Source of the DNA: JAKAGZ01 sp963748105 | GTDB lineage: Bacteria; Bacteroidota; Ignavibacteria; Ignavibacteriales; Ignavibacteriaceae | Direction: 5' to 3' | Assembly: GCA_963748105.1 (NCBI GenBank) | Contig: CAVVHP010000010.1 | Span: 62,001-126,000, forward strand | DNA length: 64,000 nt | In this document: piece after piece, positions 1 to 9,495 of the stretch | Numbering within the stretch: the stretch's first letter is position 1 | Layout of the letters: every line of letters begins with the position of its first letter | The notes under the pieces: generated by a model | What the model was told of the DNA's origin: nothing | Seen by the model: the letters and a program-made list of their open reading frames with translations, nothing else | Database searches by the model: none | Made by a program: the position numbers and the translations under genes

Positions 1-2891
1 GAATTGTTGACTTCAAAATTATCGGAAGGCCCTTTAGTGATAACAAAGGCGAGCTGACTCCGAAAGGCACATACAAAAGAAGATCTATTGAAAAAAACTT
101 CGCAGAAGAAATTGAATCGATGTATGTAAAGGATCATACCAGCATAATTGCTGCAGGAACCGAGATACGGATTCCGAACTGGTTTCTGAGAGAAAAGGGA
201 TGTTTGAGTGGTGATATTGTTGCGTTGAAAAATGGTATATCAATTCCCAAGCTTCAGTTAAATCTAAAAATTGAAATGTCCGACAAGGAAGAAAATGTTT
301 ATAGAATCGGCGATTTTAATTATATAATAGCTACATCATTTATCGACCTTCAGCAGGTTTTTATTACTCCACTTTACTGGGTTGGTAATAAAGGATTATT
401 TGAATTTACAGGAGACTCTATTTTCCAGTGGTTCAGACAGAATAAAAGTGATGGTAGAATTCTTTTCCATTCCAAAGCTTCCGTAATTGTTGCCGATAAT
501 AAGACTAAGGAAACAGTAAAAGATTTCTTTTCTTCCGGTGAACAGTCTCTACATGGTCTTCATCTTGCAGTGTTATTAATTGAATCCGAAGAACAGGAGG
601 ACGCATATTTTGGTTTACAATTTATAAGGACGATACTTGAAGACGAGTCACAACCACATTACCATTCTGCATTAAGTTTATTACAGCGGCCCGGATTAAC
701 AGGTTCTCTTGAAATCAGGCGTGAGCTATTTAAAATTGGGATAAAAATATTTCAAGAAGAAAACCTTACAGGGTTTCTTGAATTATATCTAAAATTCAAT
801 TTTGATCTTCTTGACAACACAATAATTAATTTAATAGTTGAAATCTCCAGGGGAGATCAAAATCTGAGCGCAATTGAACGTGTTCTAAAAAGCTCTATCG
901 AATTTCATAGCATCTACAATGAGATTGAAAATACACCAATCCCCTCACTTTTTAATTTACTCGGCCAATATGGAATTCAACATCCGAATAGTTATAAGCG
1001 AATTCGCCAGATATTTATGTATTATAAGTTATTTAAAGAATGGGAATCGCTTGTCAACTATGCTGACAAAGTAAGAATTGAAATGCTGTACGGTTTTAGA
1101 AAATGGCTAGGAACAAATCCAAGCGTTGCGGTAGATGTGGAAACCGGTGATGAATATCGATGGTCAGACGTGATAACAATGGAAGAAGGAGTCGACAAAC
1201 AGGATAAAAAAAGAGTTATAAAAGTAATTACAGAAACTTCATTGATAAGAGAAGCAATATTTCTTTTTTCAGATGCCACACTTGTGGGATTAAATAACAT
1301 ACTTCCCGGTGGTTTGTGGATAAGTCATTTGGGTACTCAGCACGAAAAATCCGTTTATAGAATAACAATTCAAACAAGATTCCAGGGGGCATTTGACATA
1401 GTAATAAATCTTAATAAAAATCTGCCAGCAGAAAGCGTAAGAGAAGAGATAAATTGGCTGGTTCTTGCTGGCTCTAAAATAGCCGGACAAAAGTTAGTTG
1501 AAGATTTTGGCGGTTATTGGGAAGAATATGATTTATGGACAGAGGAATTTGTACCCGGTGAAACGGTTGCAAAATTCCTGCAAAGAGAATCGCGAAGAAA
1601 AGATGAAGCAACTCAAAAAAGATTATTCTACTTATGGCCTTATTTCGTTTGGAGCGCCGCAACATCATACATGAATTTCTGGAAACTTACAGGTTACAAA
1701 CTTGAACTTGCAGACCCTCTCCCTACAAACATAATTATTCCGACTCACGATTATCAAACAGGAACGAGGCTTGTTTCAATTTCAGAAAGAGTAAAATCAA
1801 ATTCGCCGCAGACGTTCTTTTCTAATTTTTACAAATATTTCATAAAAGCTACAGAAGAGAGCTACCCTTTCCTGAAGAAACTTTCTATCTGGAATTATGT
1901 TTTCTCCGGCGTAATTGATTCTGATGAAGAGGGACCCGGACTTGAACTCTTAAGAAAATTTAAGTCAGAACTTGAAACAACTTCTGTTTTTGAAGAAGAG
2001 GAGACAAAGAATTTAATTGACAAGATCAATTCTTTTACAGAAAATGTTAAAACTAATGGGTTTATTCCAAAGAGATTATTCTTTGCAATTAAGAGATTCC
2101 ACAGATGGTTTGAACTAAATAAAGATGCCGCCCTCAAAGCGCAGGCAGAAATGATTTACGAACTGTATGAGACATATCACATGTTCGAATTTGAAGAAAA
2201 CTATCCTGAAACTCGTTCAAGATTTTTCCTGGAAACAGTTTTTGCCAACTCGTCAGACCAGATAAAAAATGCTTTGCGAGAAATAATAAACCGGCAGCAC
2301 GAACACAGCATAACAAAGGAAGAAACGCTTTCATTATTATCCGGAATACAAACCGAATTCAAGTTAGATGAAAGAGAACATTTCTTCCTTACAAGATTGA
2401 GTTACCCGCATCTAAAACCAACAGATACAGCAACTCTAATGAAAATCAAAAGTGAAGGAACGACCACAGCTAATCTTGTTGTACAGGTTGAGGATAATGA
2501 CGGGAAAACAATTTTATTACGTAATCCGGTTTCGCCAAAAGAAATTTCCAGGCTTCACCAACTTTATCTTGAAACAAATCTTCTGGTTCACTTCAGACCG
2601 GAACATCAGTTTCTTGTTGCCCTCTCCGATCGTGGATATATTATTGGAGGCCTATTTTATATACGAACCGATGAACAAACAGCGCACATGGAAAAAATTG
2701 TAGTTTCCAACCGTTACAGGCGAAAAGGTATAAGTGAAGCATTAATGAATGAATTATTCAGCCGACTTAGGGACGATCATATCAAACACGTAACTACCGG
2801 ATTTTTTCGCCCTGAATATTTTTATAGATTCGGGTTTAAAATTGAACGTAAATATTCGGGGCTGGTTAAAGATTTATCGGATACAAAGTAG
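1..2891 (+). CDS. Large multidomain protein, 5'-truncated: acyl-CoA-synthetase-like tail, long middle region, C-terminal GNAT domain
   Basis: The reading frame is open to the left edge (first full codon at base 3), so the gene starts outside the window and the ATG at 120 is only internal. The residues before that ATG include GELTPKGTYKRRSIEK, which resembles the extreme C-terminus of long-chain fatty-acid CoA ligases (ANL superfamily), implying an adenylation domain upstream. The next ~750 residues match nothing I can name firmly; the stretch around codons 430-560 (counted from base 120), with EEYDLWTEEFVPGETV, looks vaguely kinase-like. The last ~110 residues form a GNAT acetyltransferase domain with an acetyl-CoA loop, NRYRRKGISEAL, and a YRFGFK ending. 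No signal peptide is visible. Possible roles are acylation or acetylation of a protein or lipid substrate; this is inference. Confident as a real gene, weak on function. Confidence 0.8.
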   Translation, partial: IVDFKIIGRPFSDNKGELTPKGTYKRRSIEKNFAEEIESMYVKDHTSIIAAGTEIRIPNWFLREKGCLSGDIVALKNGISIPKLQLNLKIEMSDKEENVYRIGDFNYIIATSFIDLQQVFITPLYWVGNKGLFEFTGDSIFQWFRQNKSDGRILFHSKASVIVADNKTKETVKDFFSSGEQSLHGLHLAVLLIESEEQEDAYFGLQFIRTILEDESQPHYHSALSLLQRPGLTGSLEIRRELFKIGIKIFQEENLTGFLELYLKFNFDLLDNTIINLIVEISRGDQNLSAIERVLKSSIEFHSIYNEIENTPIPSLFNLLGQYGIQHPNSYKRIRQIFMYYKLFKEWESLVNYADKVRIEMLYGFRKWLGTNPSVAVDVETGDEYRWSDVITMEEGVDKQDKKRVIKVITETSLIREAIFLFSDATLVGLNNILPGGLWISHLGTQHEKSVYRITIQTRFQGAFDIVINLNKNLPAESVREEINWLVLAGSKIAGQKLVEDFGGYWEEYDLWTEEFVPGETVAKFLQRESRRKDEATQKRLFYLWPYFVWSAATSYMNFWKLTGYKLELADPLPTNIIIPTHDYQTGTRLVSISERVKSNSPQTFFSNFYKYFIKATEESYPFLKKLSIWNYVFSGVIDSDEEGPGLELLRKFKSELETTSVFEEEETKNLIDKINSFTENVKTNGFIPKRLFFAIKRFHRWFELNKDAALKAQAEMIYELYETYHMFEFEENYPETRSRFFLETVFANSSDQIKNALREIINRQHEHSITKEETLSLLSGIQTEFKLDEREHFFLTRLSYPHLKPTDTATLMKIKSEGTTTANLVVQVEDNDGKTILLRNPVSPKEISRLHQLYLETNLLVHFRPEHQFLVALSDRGYIIGGLFYIRTDEQTAHMEKIVVSNRYRRKGISEALMNELFSRLRDDHIKHVTTGFFRPEYFYRFGFKIERKYSGLVKDLSDTK

Positions 2892-3000
2892 CTCTTAATA
2901 AGTATTTACCATTCATAAAAATAAATTTACAATAATTAAAATATTATTGTAAATTCAGATCTTTCAAACCGGCATTTTTCAATATTTAACGGAGAAGTCA

Positions 3001-4407
3001 TTGAGACACTTAACTATCAATTCTGTAATCACAATTTTACTTGCATTTTTGTTGATTCCCGTAGCATCTTCATACTGCCAGTCTACGGTTAATGATAATA
3101 CAAAAGAGGATATTAAAATAGCTGACCAGTTTGTAAGAACTGCATTGACGGAGAGAAAAGGCTATCATTTATTAAAAGAACTCACAGATATGGGTCCACG
3201 ATTGAGTGGTTCAGAAAATTCAGTAAAAGCTATAATGTGGGCAAAGAAGAGAATGGAAGAAGCAGGTTTTGATAAGGTCTGGCTTCAGCCGGTTATGGTT
3301 CCTCACTGGGTGCGTGGAAATGTCGAAGAAGCTGAAATTTTAAGATCGAAGTTATACCAGAACAGGAAATTAAATATTGCAACTTTAGGCGGCAGTATCG
3401 GAACGCAAGGTGAAGGCATTACAGCCGGTGTGCTGGAAGTTAAAAACTTTGATGAGCTTAAGGCTCTTGGTGAAAAAGCGAAAGGGAAGATTATTTTTAT
3501 GAGCCGTCCGCTCGATCCGGGCTTGTTACAGACTTTTAAAGGATACGGCGGTGCAGTTGATCAGAGAGTTTTCGGTGCAGTTGCTGCAGCAAAACTTGGT
3601 GCGGTTGGTGTAATGATCAGATCAATTACTACAAAATATGATAATGTCCCTCACACTGGAGTAATGTTTTATAACGATACAATTCCTAAAATTCCTGCTG
3701 TTGCCCTGGGTTACCAGGATGCCGATTTTTTAAGCAGTGCATTAAAAAAAGATCCAACTCTTAAGGTAAATATTAAATTAAACTGTAAAACTCTGCCTGA
3801 TGCCAAATCTTATAATTTAATTGGACAATTAACCGGCTCTGAATTTCCAAATGTAGTTATTGTTGTGGGCGGGCATTCGGATAGCTGGGATAAAGGAGTT
3901 GGCGCAAATGATGATGGAACCGGAATTATGCAATCAATGGAAGTACTTGATTTATTTCAAAGACTGAACATTAAACCGAAAAGAACAATCCGTTGTGTAT
4001 TTTTTATCAATGAAGAAAACGGTGGCAGAGGCGGAGATAAATACGGCGAGTACGCAAAAGAATCTACCGAAAAACATATTGCAGCAATTGAAGCAGATGC
4101 CGGAAGCGGAACACCAAAAGGATTTTCATTTGATTCTGATTCACTAATAATTCAAAAGGTTCAAAATTGGCTGCCGGTTTTAGAAAGAACCGGAATAGAT
4201 TGGGTAAAAAAAGGCGGCAGCGGAGCAGATGTTGGTGATATAAAAAATGCTGTTGCAAGAATAGGATATGTACCTGATGGGCAAAGATACTTTGATTATC
4301 ATCATTCCGATAATGACCAGTTTTCTATAATCCATCCACGAGAATTTGAACTTGGCTCGGCTTCTATTGCAACACTGGTTTACATGATTGACAAATACGG
4401 CTTTTAA
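3001..4407 (+). CDS. Secreted M28 family metallopeptidase, carboxypeptidase Q-like
   Basis: A zinc-dependent exopeptidase of 468 residues. It has an N-terminal signal peptide (hydrophobic to about residue 24), a protease-associated insert in the first half, and the M28 di-zinc set in the expected order: H292 in GGHSDSWD, D304 in GANDDG, E338/E339 in NEENGG, D366 in EADAG and H434/H435 in YHHSDND. This spacing closely follows plasma glutamate carboxypeptidase (carboxypeptidase Q), which removes N-terminal residues from dipeptides and small peptides. The start is a TTG; it is preferred because GGAG lies about 8 bases upstream and the signal peptide follows directly. The gene stands alone, with about 110 bases of AT-rich DNA before it and a convergent neighbour after it. 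Substrate is inferred from the family only. Confidence 0.9.
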   Translation: MRHLTINSVITILLAFLLIPVASSYCQSTVNDNTKEDIKIADQFVRTALTERKGYHLLKELTDMGPRLSGSENSVKAIMWAKKRMEEAGFDKVWLQPVMVPHWVRGNVEEAEILRSKLYQNRKLNIATLGGSIGTQGEGITAGVLEVKNFDELKALGEKAKGKIIFMSRPLDPGLLQTFKGYGGAVDQRVFGAVAAAKLGAVGVMIRSITTKYDNVPHTGVMFYNDTIPKIPAVALGYQDADFLSSALKKDPTLKVNIKLNCKTLPDAKSYNLIGQLTGSEFPNVVIVVGGHSDSWDKGVGANDDGTGIMQSMEVLDLFQRLNIKPKRTIRCVFFINEENGGRGGDKYGEYAKESTEKHIAAIEADAGSGTPKGFSFDSDSLIIQKVQNWLPVLERTGIDWVKKGGSGADVGDIKNAVARIGYVPDGQRYFDYHHSDNDQFSIIHPREFELGSASIATLVYMIDKYGF

Positions 4408-4418
4408 TTTTTTTACAA

Positions 4419-4439
4419 GGGGCGTAACTATTACGCCCC
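4419..4439. terminator. Perfect 9-bp stem-loop between convergent genes
   Basis: A perfect inverted repeat (GGGGCGTAA, 3-base loop, TTACGCCCC) fills the 38-base gap between the convergent M28 peptidase and hpnE genes. The T-run lies before the stem on both strands rather than after it, so it lacks the U-tail of a textbook intrinsic terminator. It may still end transcripts or protect 3' ends from both sides. Confidence 0.4.
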
Positions 4440-4445
4440 AAAAGT

Positions 4446-5726
4446 TTATAACTGCAAAATATTATCGGCTGCCATCCTTCCACTTTTAACAGCACTTTCA
4501 ATTGTTGAAGGCAGGCCCGTTTCAATCCAATCTCCTGCTAAAAAGAAATTTTTAATCTCCGTTCCTGATGACGGCCTTTTATCGAGTAATTTAGTGGAAG
4601 GAATAAATGTAGCTCTTTTTTCTTTGATTACTTTATAATTTGTAATTTCTTCACTTTTTATTCCGAAATATTTATTCAACTCCTTCAAGGTGCTTGTGAA
4701 TAATTCTTCACCGGATAACCCCATAAAATCATCAGCGTCGCTTATTACAATGGTCAGATGACTACCATGGTTAAAAAGCCAGTGAACAGGTGAGCCAATC
4801 AACCCGTAAAAGGTACTTTCTATTTTATTATTTTTTAACCAAAAATGTATTGTCAAAATGGAAGAATATTCTAAAACAGGTTTGTAGAAATATTCATCGG
4901 TTGAAACAATTTTATTAAGAGCATAAAGAGGCAATGCGGAAATTACATAATCAAAACCACAAATCTCTCTATCCCCTGTTTTAACTTTTACAATTTTATT
5001 TCTTTCAATTTTTATTTCTTCTGCTTTTTCAGACAAGTGAATTATTCCATCCCGATCTTCAATATAATTTTGTGAATTCGTACAATAAGTTTCAGTTAAA
5101 CCAGCCTTCGGTAAAATTATTGATGCAGATTTATTCCCGTGCAGAAAAACTTCTTTAAGTACATCTAAAAACACTTTTGCCGATGCTTTATCAGGGCTTG
5201 TATTCAAGGCACTAATTGATAAAAAATCCCAGAATGTTTTTCTTATATTCTCATTCTGATTTTCACTCTCGAGCCATTCCAGAACGGTTTGCTTTTCAAG
5301 GCTCTTTCCAGAAACAAAAGGAAGTTTAAGAAATAATTTCAGCATTAAAATTCTTTCTGAAATTGAAATTGCTCTGTAGTTAAATAATGCTGAAAAAAGG
5401 CTGAGAGGATAAGGAAGTCTTGAAGCACGCAGCTGAAAAAGTTTATAATTTTCTTTTATGAAATTAATCGAAAGATTTTCCTGGAAGTCCAATTTATCGA
5501 GAGAATTAATTATTTCAAAAAAAGTCAGGGTTTCTTTGTAGCATCCCATTAAAATATGCTGACCATTATCTATTTCTGTCCCTGTTTCCTCATCTTTAAA
5601 TGAATATGCTCGTCCACCAAGTTTCGGGGATGCTTCAATCAATTCAACTTTGTAACCAGCTTTGGAAAGATAGACTGCTGAGGTGAGACCGGCAAATCCG
5701 CCGCCTAATACCAGGCATTTCTTCAT
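4446..5726 (-). CDS. hpnE: Hydroxysqualene dehydroxylase HpnE
   Basis: An FAD-dependent amine-oxidase-fold enzyme of 426 residues, the last step of the HpnCDE route: it reductively removes the hydroxyl group of hydroxysqualene to give squalene. The N-terminus carries the dinucleotide-binding motif GGGFAGLTSAVYL, followed by EASPKLGGRAYSF and DNGQHILMG, all typical of HpnE and carotenoid-desaturase relatives. The C-terminal FAD contact FLAGDWIETGLPSTIESAV is intact. The start codon overlaps the hpnD stop by one base (TAATG), so it is translationally coupled as the third gene of the operon. A C30 carotenoid role for the operon cannot be excluded, because no hopene cyclase gene is present in the window. 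Confidence 0.93.
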   Translation of the reverse strand: MKKCLVLGGGFAGLTSAVYLSKAGYKVELIEASPKLGGRAYSFKDEETGTEIDNGQHILMGCYKETLTFFEIINSLDKLDFQENLSINFIKENYKLFQLRASRLPYPLSLFSALFNYRAISISERILMLKLFLKLPFVSGKSLEKQTVLEWLESENQNENIRKTFWDFLSISALNTSPDKASAKVFLDVLKEVFLHGNKSASIILPKAGLTETYCTNSQNYIEDRDGIIHLSEKAEEIKIERNKIVKVKTGDREICGFDYVISALPLYALNKIVSTDEYFYKPVLEYSSILTIHFWLKNNKIESTFYGLIGSPVHWLFNHGSHLTIVISDADDFMGLSGEELFTSTLKELNKYFGIKSEEITNYKVIKEKRATFIPSTKLLDKRPSSGTEIKNFFLAGDWIETGLPSTIESAVKSGRMAADNILQL

Positions 5727-6568
5727 TAGTATACTAAATTATATTTTGCCCATACACCGACTGAGATACCAACTTTTTCAAATTTTGAAACTTTAATATT
5801 CTTGTTGAAAACGTCGAAATCTGCATCGATGATTTTAGTAAGCATTCTTTCGTAAATATGTTGCATTGCGCGGGCTGCAAACATAGAACTTTTATCATCT
5901 AGATTTAGATATGTGTTTGCTTTATCGAAATATTCTTTTGCCCGGAGTGCTTCATATTCCATCATTTCCTTGAAATTTGAATTATAAGTGCAGCCAAGCA
6001 ATTCCTTTTCTGAATAACCAAATTTTTCGAGATCCTCCTGCGGCAGATAGATTCGTCCCTTCTCAGCATCTTTTTTAATATCTCGCAAAATATTTGTTAA
6101 CTGAAGAGCAATACCAAGATTAACAGCAAAGTCCTTTGTTGAACTATGCTTGTATCCAAAAATTTCTATACACATTAACCCAACTGTAGATGCTACACGG
6201 TAGCAATACAACTGCAAATCATCAAACTTGAGATACCTGTTTTTTTGAAGATCCATTTCCATTCCTCTGATCAACTCAAAAAACGGTTCAATAGGAATAT
6301 TAAAATTTGAAATTGTTCCGGCCAGTTTATTTAATAATGCATAATGAGATTTACCCCTGAATGCTCTTTCAAGTTCAATTCTCCAGCGGCGCAGTTTCTC
6401 AGATTTTTTTTCGGCTGGCTCATTTCCTTCATCTATGATATCATCAGTCTGGCGGCAAAATGCGTAGACAATATTCATCGCATCCCGTTTGTCATTGGGC
6501 AAGAGATTAAAAGCATAATAAAAACTGCTTTTGCTGTTCTTAGCTATTTCCTTTGCTGTTTCAATCAT
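5726..6568 (-). CDS. hpnD: Presqualene diphosphate synthase HpnD
   Basis: A trans-isoprenyl diphosphate synthase of the squalene/phytoene synthase family (280 residues). It condenses two farnesyl diphosphates to presqualene diphosphate. The first aspartate-rich motif DDIIDEG sits near residue 40 and the second, with NILRDIKKDAEKGRIYLP, near residue 160; the latter is the highly conserved family signature. The ATG overlaps the hpnC stop (ATGA). It is told apart from HpnC mainly by order and by its closer similarity to classical phytoene synthases. All Mg-binding residues appear intact. Confidence 0.92.
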   Translation of the reverse strand: MIETAKEIAKNSKSSFYYAFNLLPNDKRDAMNIVYAFCRQTDDIIDEGNEPAEKKSEKLRRWRIELERAFRGKSHYALLNKLAGTISNFNIPIEPFFELIRGMEMDLQKNRYLKFDDLQLYCYRVASTVGLMCIEIFGYKHSSTKDFAVNLGIALQLTNILRDIKKDAEKGRIYLPQEDLEKFGYSEKELLGCTYNSNFKEMMEYEALRAKEYFDKANTYLNLDDKSSMFAARAMQHIYERMLTKIIDADFDVFNKNIKVSKFEKVGISVGVWAKYNLVY

Positions 6569-7407
6569 ATTAAAAATGACTTAATTATTAGCCATATAAA
6601 ATCTATCTTTGTTATAATCGGCCTCTGCTGAATCACATCAAAGTTATTTTCTTCTATTTTCCCAAGTATTTTTTCACCACCTAGAATCGTCCACTTTATT
6701 TCCATTTTTAAGCAACCATCCAGATAGTGAAGAAGATTTTTTCCTCTATTAAATAACTCTTTTGTCCTGCTAGTGCTGAACTTTACCAACTCCCTTAAAT
6801 TACTGTTATTTTCGTTAAGTCGAAACATTTTTTCCACGACTTTAAATTTTTCCATTTCCTCCAATGGATAATAAATTCGCCCTTTCCCGAAGTCAATCGC
6901 AGTGTCCTGATAAAAATTTGTCAATTGAAGCGCAGTACAAATATCATCAGAATAGCTAAAAGCTTCTTCGTTTCTGATATCGTGTAATTCCAGAATTAAT
7001 CTGCCAACCGGATTTGCCGAATTTTTACAATAATCTTTCACTTCTGAAAATGCAGCATATCGTTTTTTTACAACATCTTGCTTAAATGCCTTTAGTAAAT
7101 TGTAAAAATGAGCCGGATTTAGGTTTCTTGTTTTAATTGATTCAGCTAAAGCCAGATCAAATTCGCTTTCAAAATTGTCATTTAGCAGTCTAGTTAACCG
7201 ATTTTCAAATATTTCAAGATTTTCCAGTCTTTCTTTTTCCGAATGATTTCCCTCGTCTGCCAGGTCATCGGCCGTGCGGGCAAACCAATATATAATTGCC
7301 ACGTCTTTCCGGAGCTCTTTTCTAATCAAAAATGATACGACCGGAAAATTTTCGTAGTGGTCTTTGGCAAAAATAAGAGCTTTTTTATATGCGTTTTCAG
7401 AATTCAT
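6565..7407 (-). CDS. hpnC: Hydroxysqualene synthase HpnC
   Basis: First gene of the hpnCDE operon, 280 residues, a second squalene/phytoene-synthase-fold protein. In the HpnCDE pathway it converts presqualene diphosphate to hydroxysqualene. The aspartate-rich motif is ADDLADEG (about residue 42), and the second motif region reads NFYQDTAIDFGKGRIYYP. The start is ATG at 7407, facing prfC across a 229-base divergent gap that must hold both promoters. I see no recognised regulatory motif there. Confidence 0.9.
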   Translation of the reverse strand: MNSENAYKKALIFAKDHYENFPVVSFLIRKELRKDVAIIYWFARTADDLADEGNHSEKERLENLEIFENRLTRLLNDNFESEFDLALAESIKTRNLNPAHFYNLLKAFKQDVVKKRYAAFSEVKDYCKNSANPVGRLILELHDIRNEEAFSYSDDICTALQLTNFYQDTAIDFGKGRIYYPLEEMEKFKVVEKMFRLNENNSNLRELVKFSTSRTKELFNRGKNLLHYLDGCLKMEIKWTILGGEKILGKIEENNFDVIQQRPIITKIDFIWLIIKSFLI

Positions 7408-7636
7408 ATTTTATATAATACTGCGTTGTTATAACACCTTAAAATACTTATTTTTGTCGCAATAAATAATAAGAATAAGACCACCTATAGTATTTAGATA
7501 GAAGATTGTATGATTATAAAAGTGATTTATAAAATTGCGTCTCATTTGATCGGGCATATTAGCTTTTTCTACTAAAGCCTCTTCCCTACCATACAAATCC
7601 GTTAGTTTTTATTCCAATAGATTATAAAGAATTTTT

Positions 7637-9244
7637 ATGAGTAATATTAAAGAGATTAATAAAAGAAGAACTTTTGCAATTATTTCACATCCTGACGCAG
7701 GTAAAACTACACTGACAGAAAAATTTCTGCTCTACGGTGGCGCTGTTCAGCTTGCGGGCTCGGTAACGGCCAGGAAAAACCAGAGAAAATCCACTTCCGA
7801 CTGGATGGAGCTGGAACGCAAGAGAGGAATTTCAATTAGTTCCACAGTTCTACAGTTTGATTATAAAGGATTCAAAATTAATCTGCTGGATACACCCGGA
7901 CACGAAGATTTTTCTGAAGATACTTACAGGGTACTTACCGCGGTTGATGCTGTTGTGATGGTGATAGATGCAGCGAAAGGAATTGAGGCACAGACTAGAA
8001 AGTTATTTGAAGTCTGCCGTAAAAGACATATCCCGATTTTCACTTTTATGAATAAACTCGACCGGCCTACGAGGGATCCGCTTGAATTAATCGACGAGCT
8101 TGAGAATATTCTTGGAATCGGTGCCTACCCAATGAATTGGCCACTGGGCTCAGGCATTGATTTTAAAGGTGTGTACGACAGGAGAAATAAGCGCATACAC
8201 CTGTTTGAGAAAACCACAGGCAATGCTTACAAAGCCCCGGTTTCTATTCACGATATTACCGATCCGTTTGTAAAAGATAAATTGAGCGAACAAAATTTTG
8301 AAAAAGTCTCGGAAGAGCTTGAAATGCTTGAACACGCTGGCGAAGAATTTCAACCCGACTTAATTCTTGAAGGAAAACAAACGCCGGTATTTTTCGGAAG
8401 TGCCGCCAACAATTTCGGTGTACAACTTCTGCTGGACGGATTCCTGGATTATGCAACTCCCCCGATGCCGAGACAAAGCCTAAGTGGAACTGTAAACCCT
8501 GACGACAAACCATTCTCGGGTTTTATTTTTAAGATACAGGCAAATATGGATCCCAAACACAGGGACAGGATAGCCTTCATGAGAATCTGCTCAGGAAAAT
8601 TTACACGTGATATGCAGGCATTCCACGCAACCAGCGGCAAAAAGATCAGGTTATCGAATTCACAAAAATTATTCGGGCAGGAGAGAGAAACCGTAGACGA
8701 GGCTTATGCTGGAGACATAATCGGCTTCGTAGGAAATTCCAATTTTGGAATCGGTGATACCATTACCGAGGACCAGAAAATCGTATTTAAAGAAATTCCG
8801 AAATTCGCTCCCGAACATTTCGTTCTTCTTCAGAATCCAAATCCCTCCAACTATAAAAAATTCAGGGACGGACTGGATCAGCTTTTACAGGAAGGTGTTA
8901 TACAGGCATATTATTTAAAAAACTCGGCACAGAAAACTCCTTTGCTTGGGGCTGTTGGCCCGCTTCAGTTTGAAGTAGTGCAGTACAGACTGCAGGATGA
9001 ATACGGTGCCGAGTCAAGAATGGAGCAGACAAGCTGGAAAGTTTTGCGCTGGGTCTCACCGGAAAATACAGATGTAGAAATTTCAAGTGTAGTTCTGCCA
9101 GCAGGTGCCGCCTTTGCTTACGATTCTGAAGAAAGACTTGTGCTTCTGTTAACAAGTGAATGGTCGTTAAATTATTTTATGGAGAAGCACCCCAAAATTA
9201 GATTATCTGATATTCCATTTAGTGCAGAGTTAGTATCTAAATAA
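7637..9244 (+). CDS. prfC: Peptide chain release factor 3
   Basis: A translational GTPase of 535 residues that recycles class I release factors from the ribosome after termination. The G domain is complete: P-loop SHPDAGKTTLTEK at the N-terminus, switch I ending in KRGISI, DTPGHEDF, and the NKLD base-recognition motif. RF3 is separated from EF-G by its shorter length and by sequences such as NPSNYKKFRDGLDQL and GAVGPLQFEVVQYRL. It is preceded by an AT-rich stretch without a strong Shine-Dalgarno, and appears monocistronic. Length matches the family (about 525-535). Confidence 0.97.
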   Translation: MSNIKEINKRRTFAIISHPDAGKTTLTEKFLLYGGAVQLAGSVTARKNQRKSTSDWMELERKRGISISSTVLQFDYKGFKINLLDTPGHEDFSEDTYRVLTAVDAVVMVIDAAKGIEAQTRKLFEVCRKRHIPIFTFMNKLDRPTRDPLELIDELENILGIGAYPMNWPLGSGIDFKGVYDRRNKRIHLFEKTTGNAYKAPVSIHDITDPFVKDKLSEQNFEKVSEELEMLEHAGEEFQPDLILEGKQTPVFFGSAANNFGVQLLLDGFLDYATPPMPRQSLSGTVNPDDKPFSGFIFKIQANMDPKHRDRIAFMRICSGKFTRDMQAFHATSGKKIRLSNSQKLFGQERETVDEAYAGDIIGFVGNSNFGIGDTITEDQKIVFKEIPKFAPEHFVLLQNPNPSNYKKFRDGLDQLLQEGVIQAYYLKNSAQKTPLLGAVGPLQFEVVQYRLQDEYGAESRMEQTSWKVLRWVSPENTDVEISSVVLPAGAAFAYDSEERLVLLLTSEWSLNYFMEKHPKIRLSDIPFSAELVSK

Positions 9245-9495
9245 TAATTCTAAATTAATTATTGTGTAGAATCTTTAACCAATATTCACTGATACATTTA
9301 GTAAACTTGCCTTTTAGAGTAATATTTACTTTAATTATATGTACTTATTTGGGGATTTGGGGGGAGTGAATGTTTACTTATAGTTTGAACGTTTCCCCGT
9401 AGCATTCATCTTTAGATTTGAATAGTTACATTTTTTGCGGCTCATCACAGTCATCCTTCCAACTCTCAATTCATAAATTCAATTATGGGGGTAAT

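Noticed and set aside
4419..4439. Strong intrinsic terminator
   Set aside because: The stem is perfect, but no U-tract follows on either strand; kept only as a low-confidence bidirectional structure.
9330..9410. Possible riboswitch in the leader before the cytochrome gene
   Set aside because: G-rich segments and short complementary pieces are present, but no known aptamer core or convincing multi-stem fold could be read.
9418..9495. N-terminal extension of the multihaem cytochrome from a TTG
   Set aside because: The ATG at 9496 has a strong RBS and starts a clean signal peptide; the extension is not needed.
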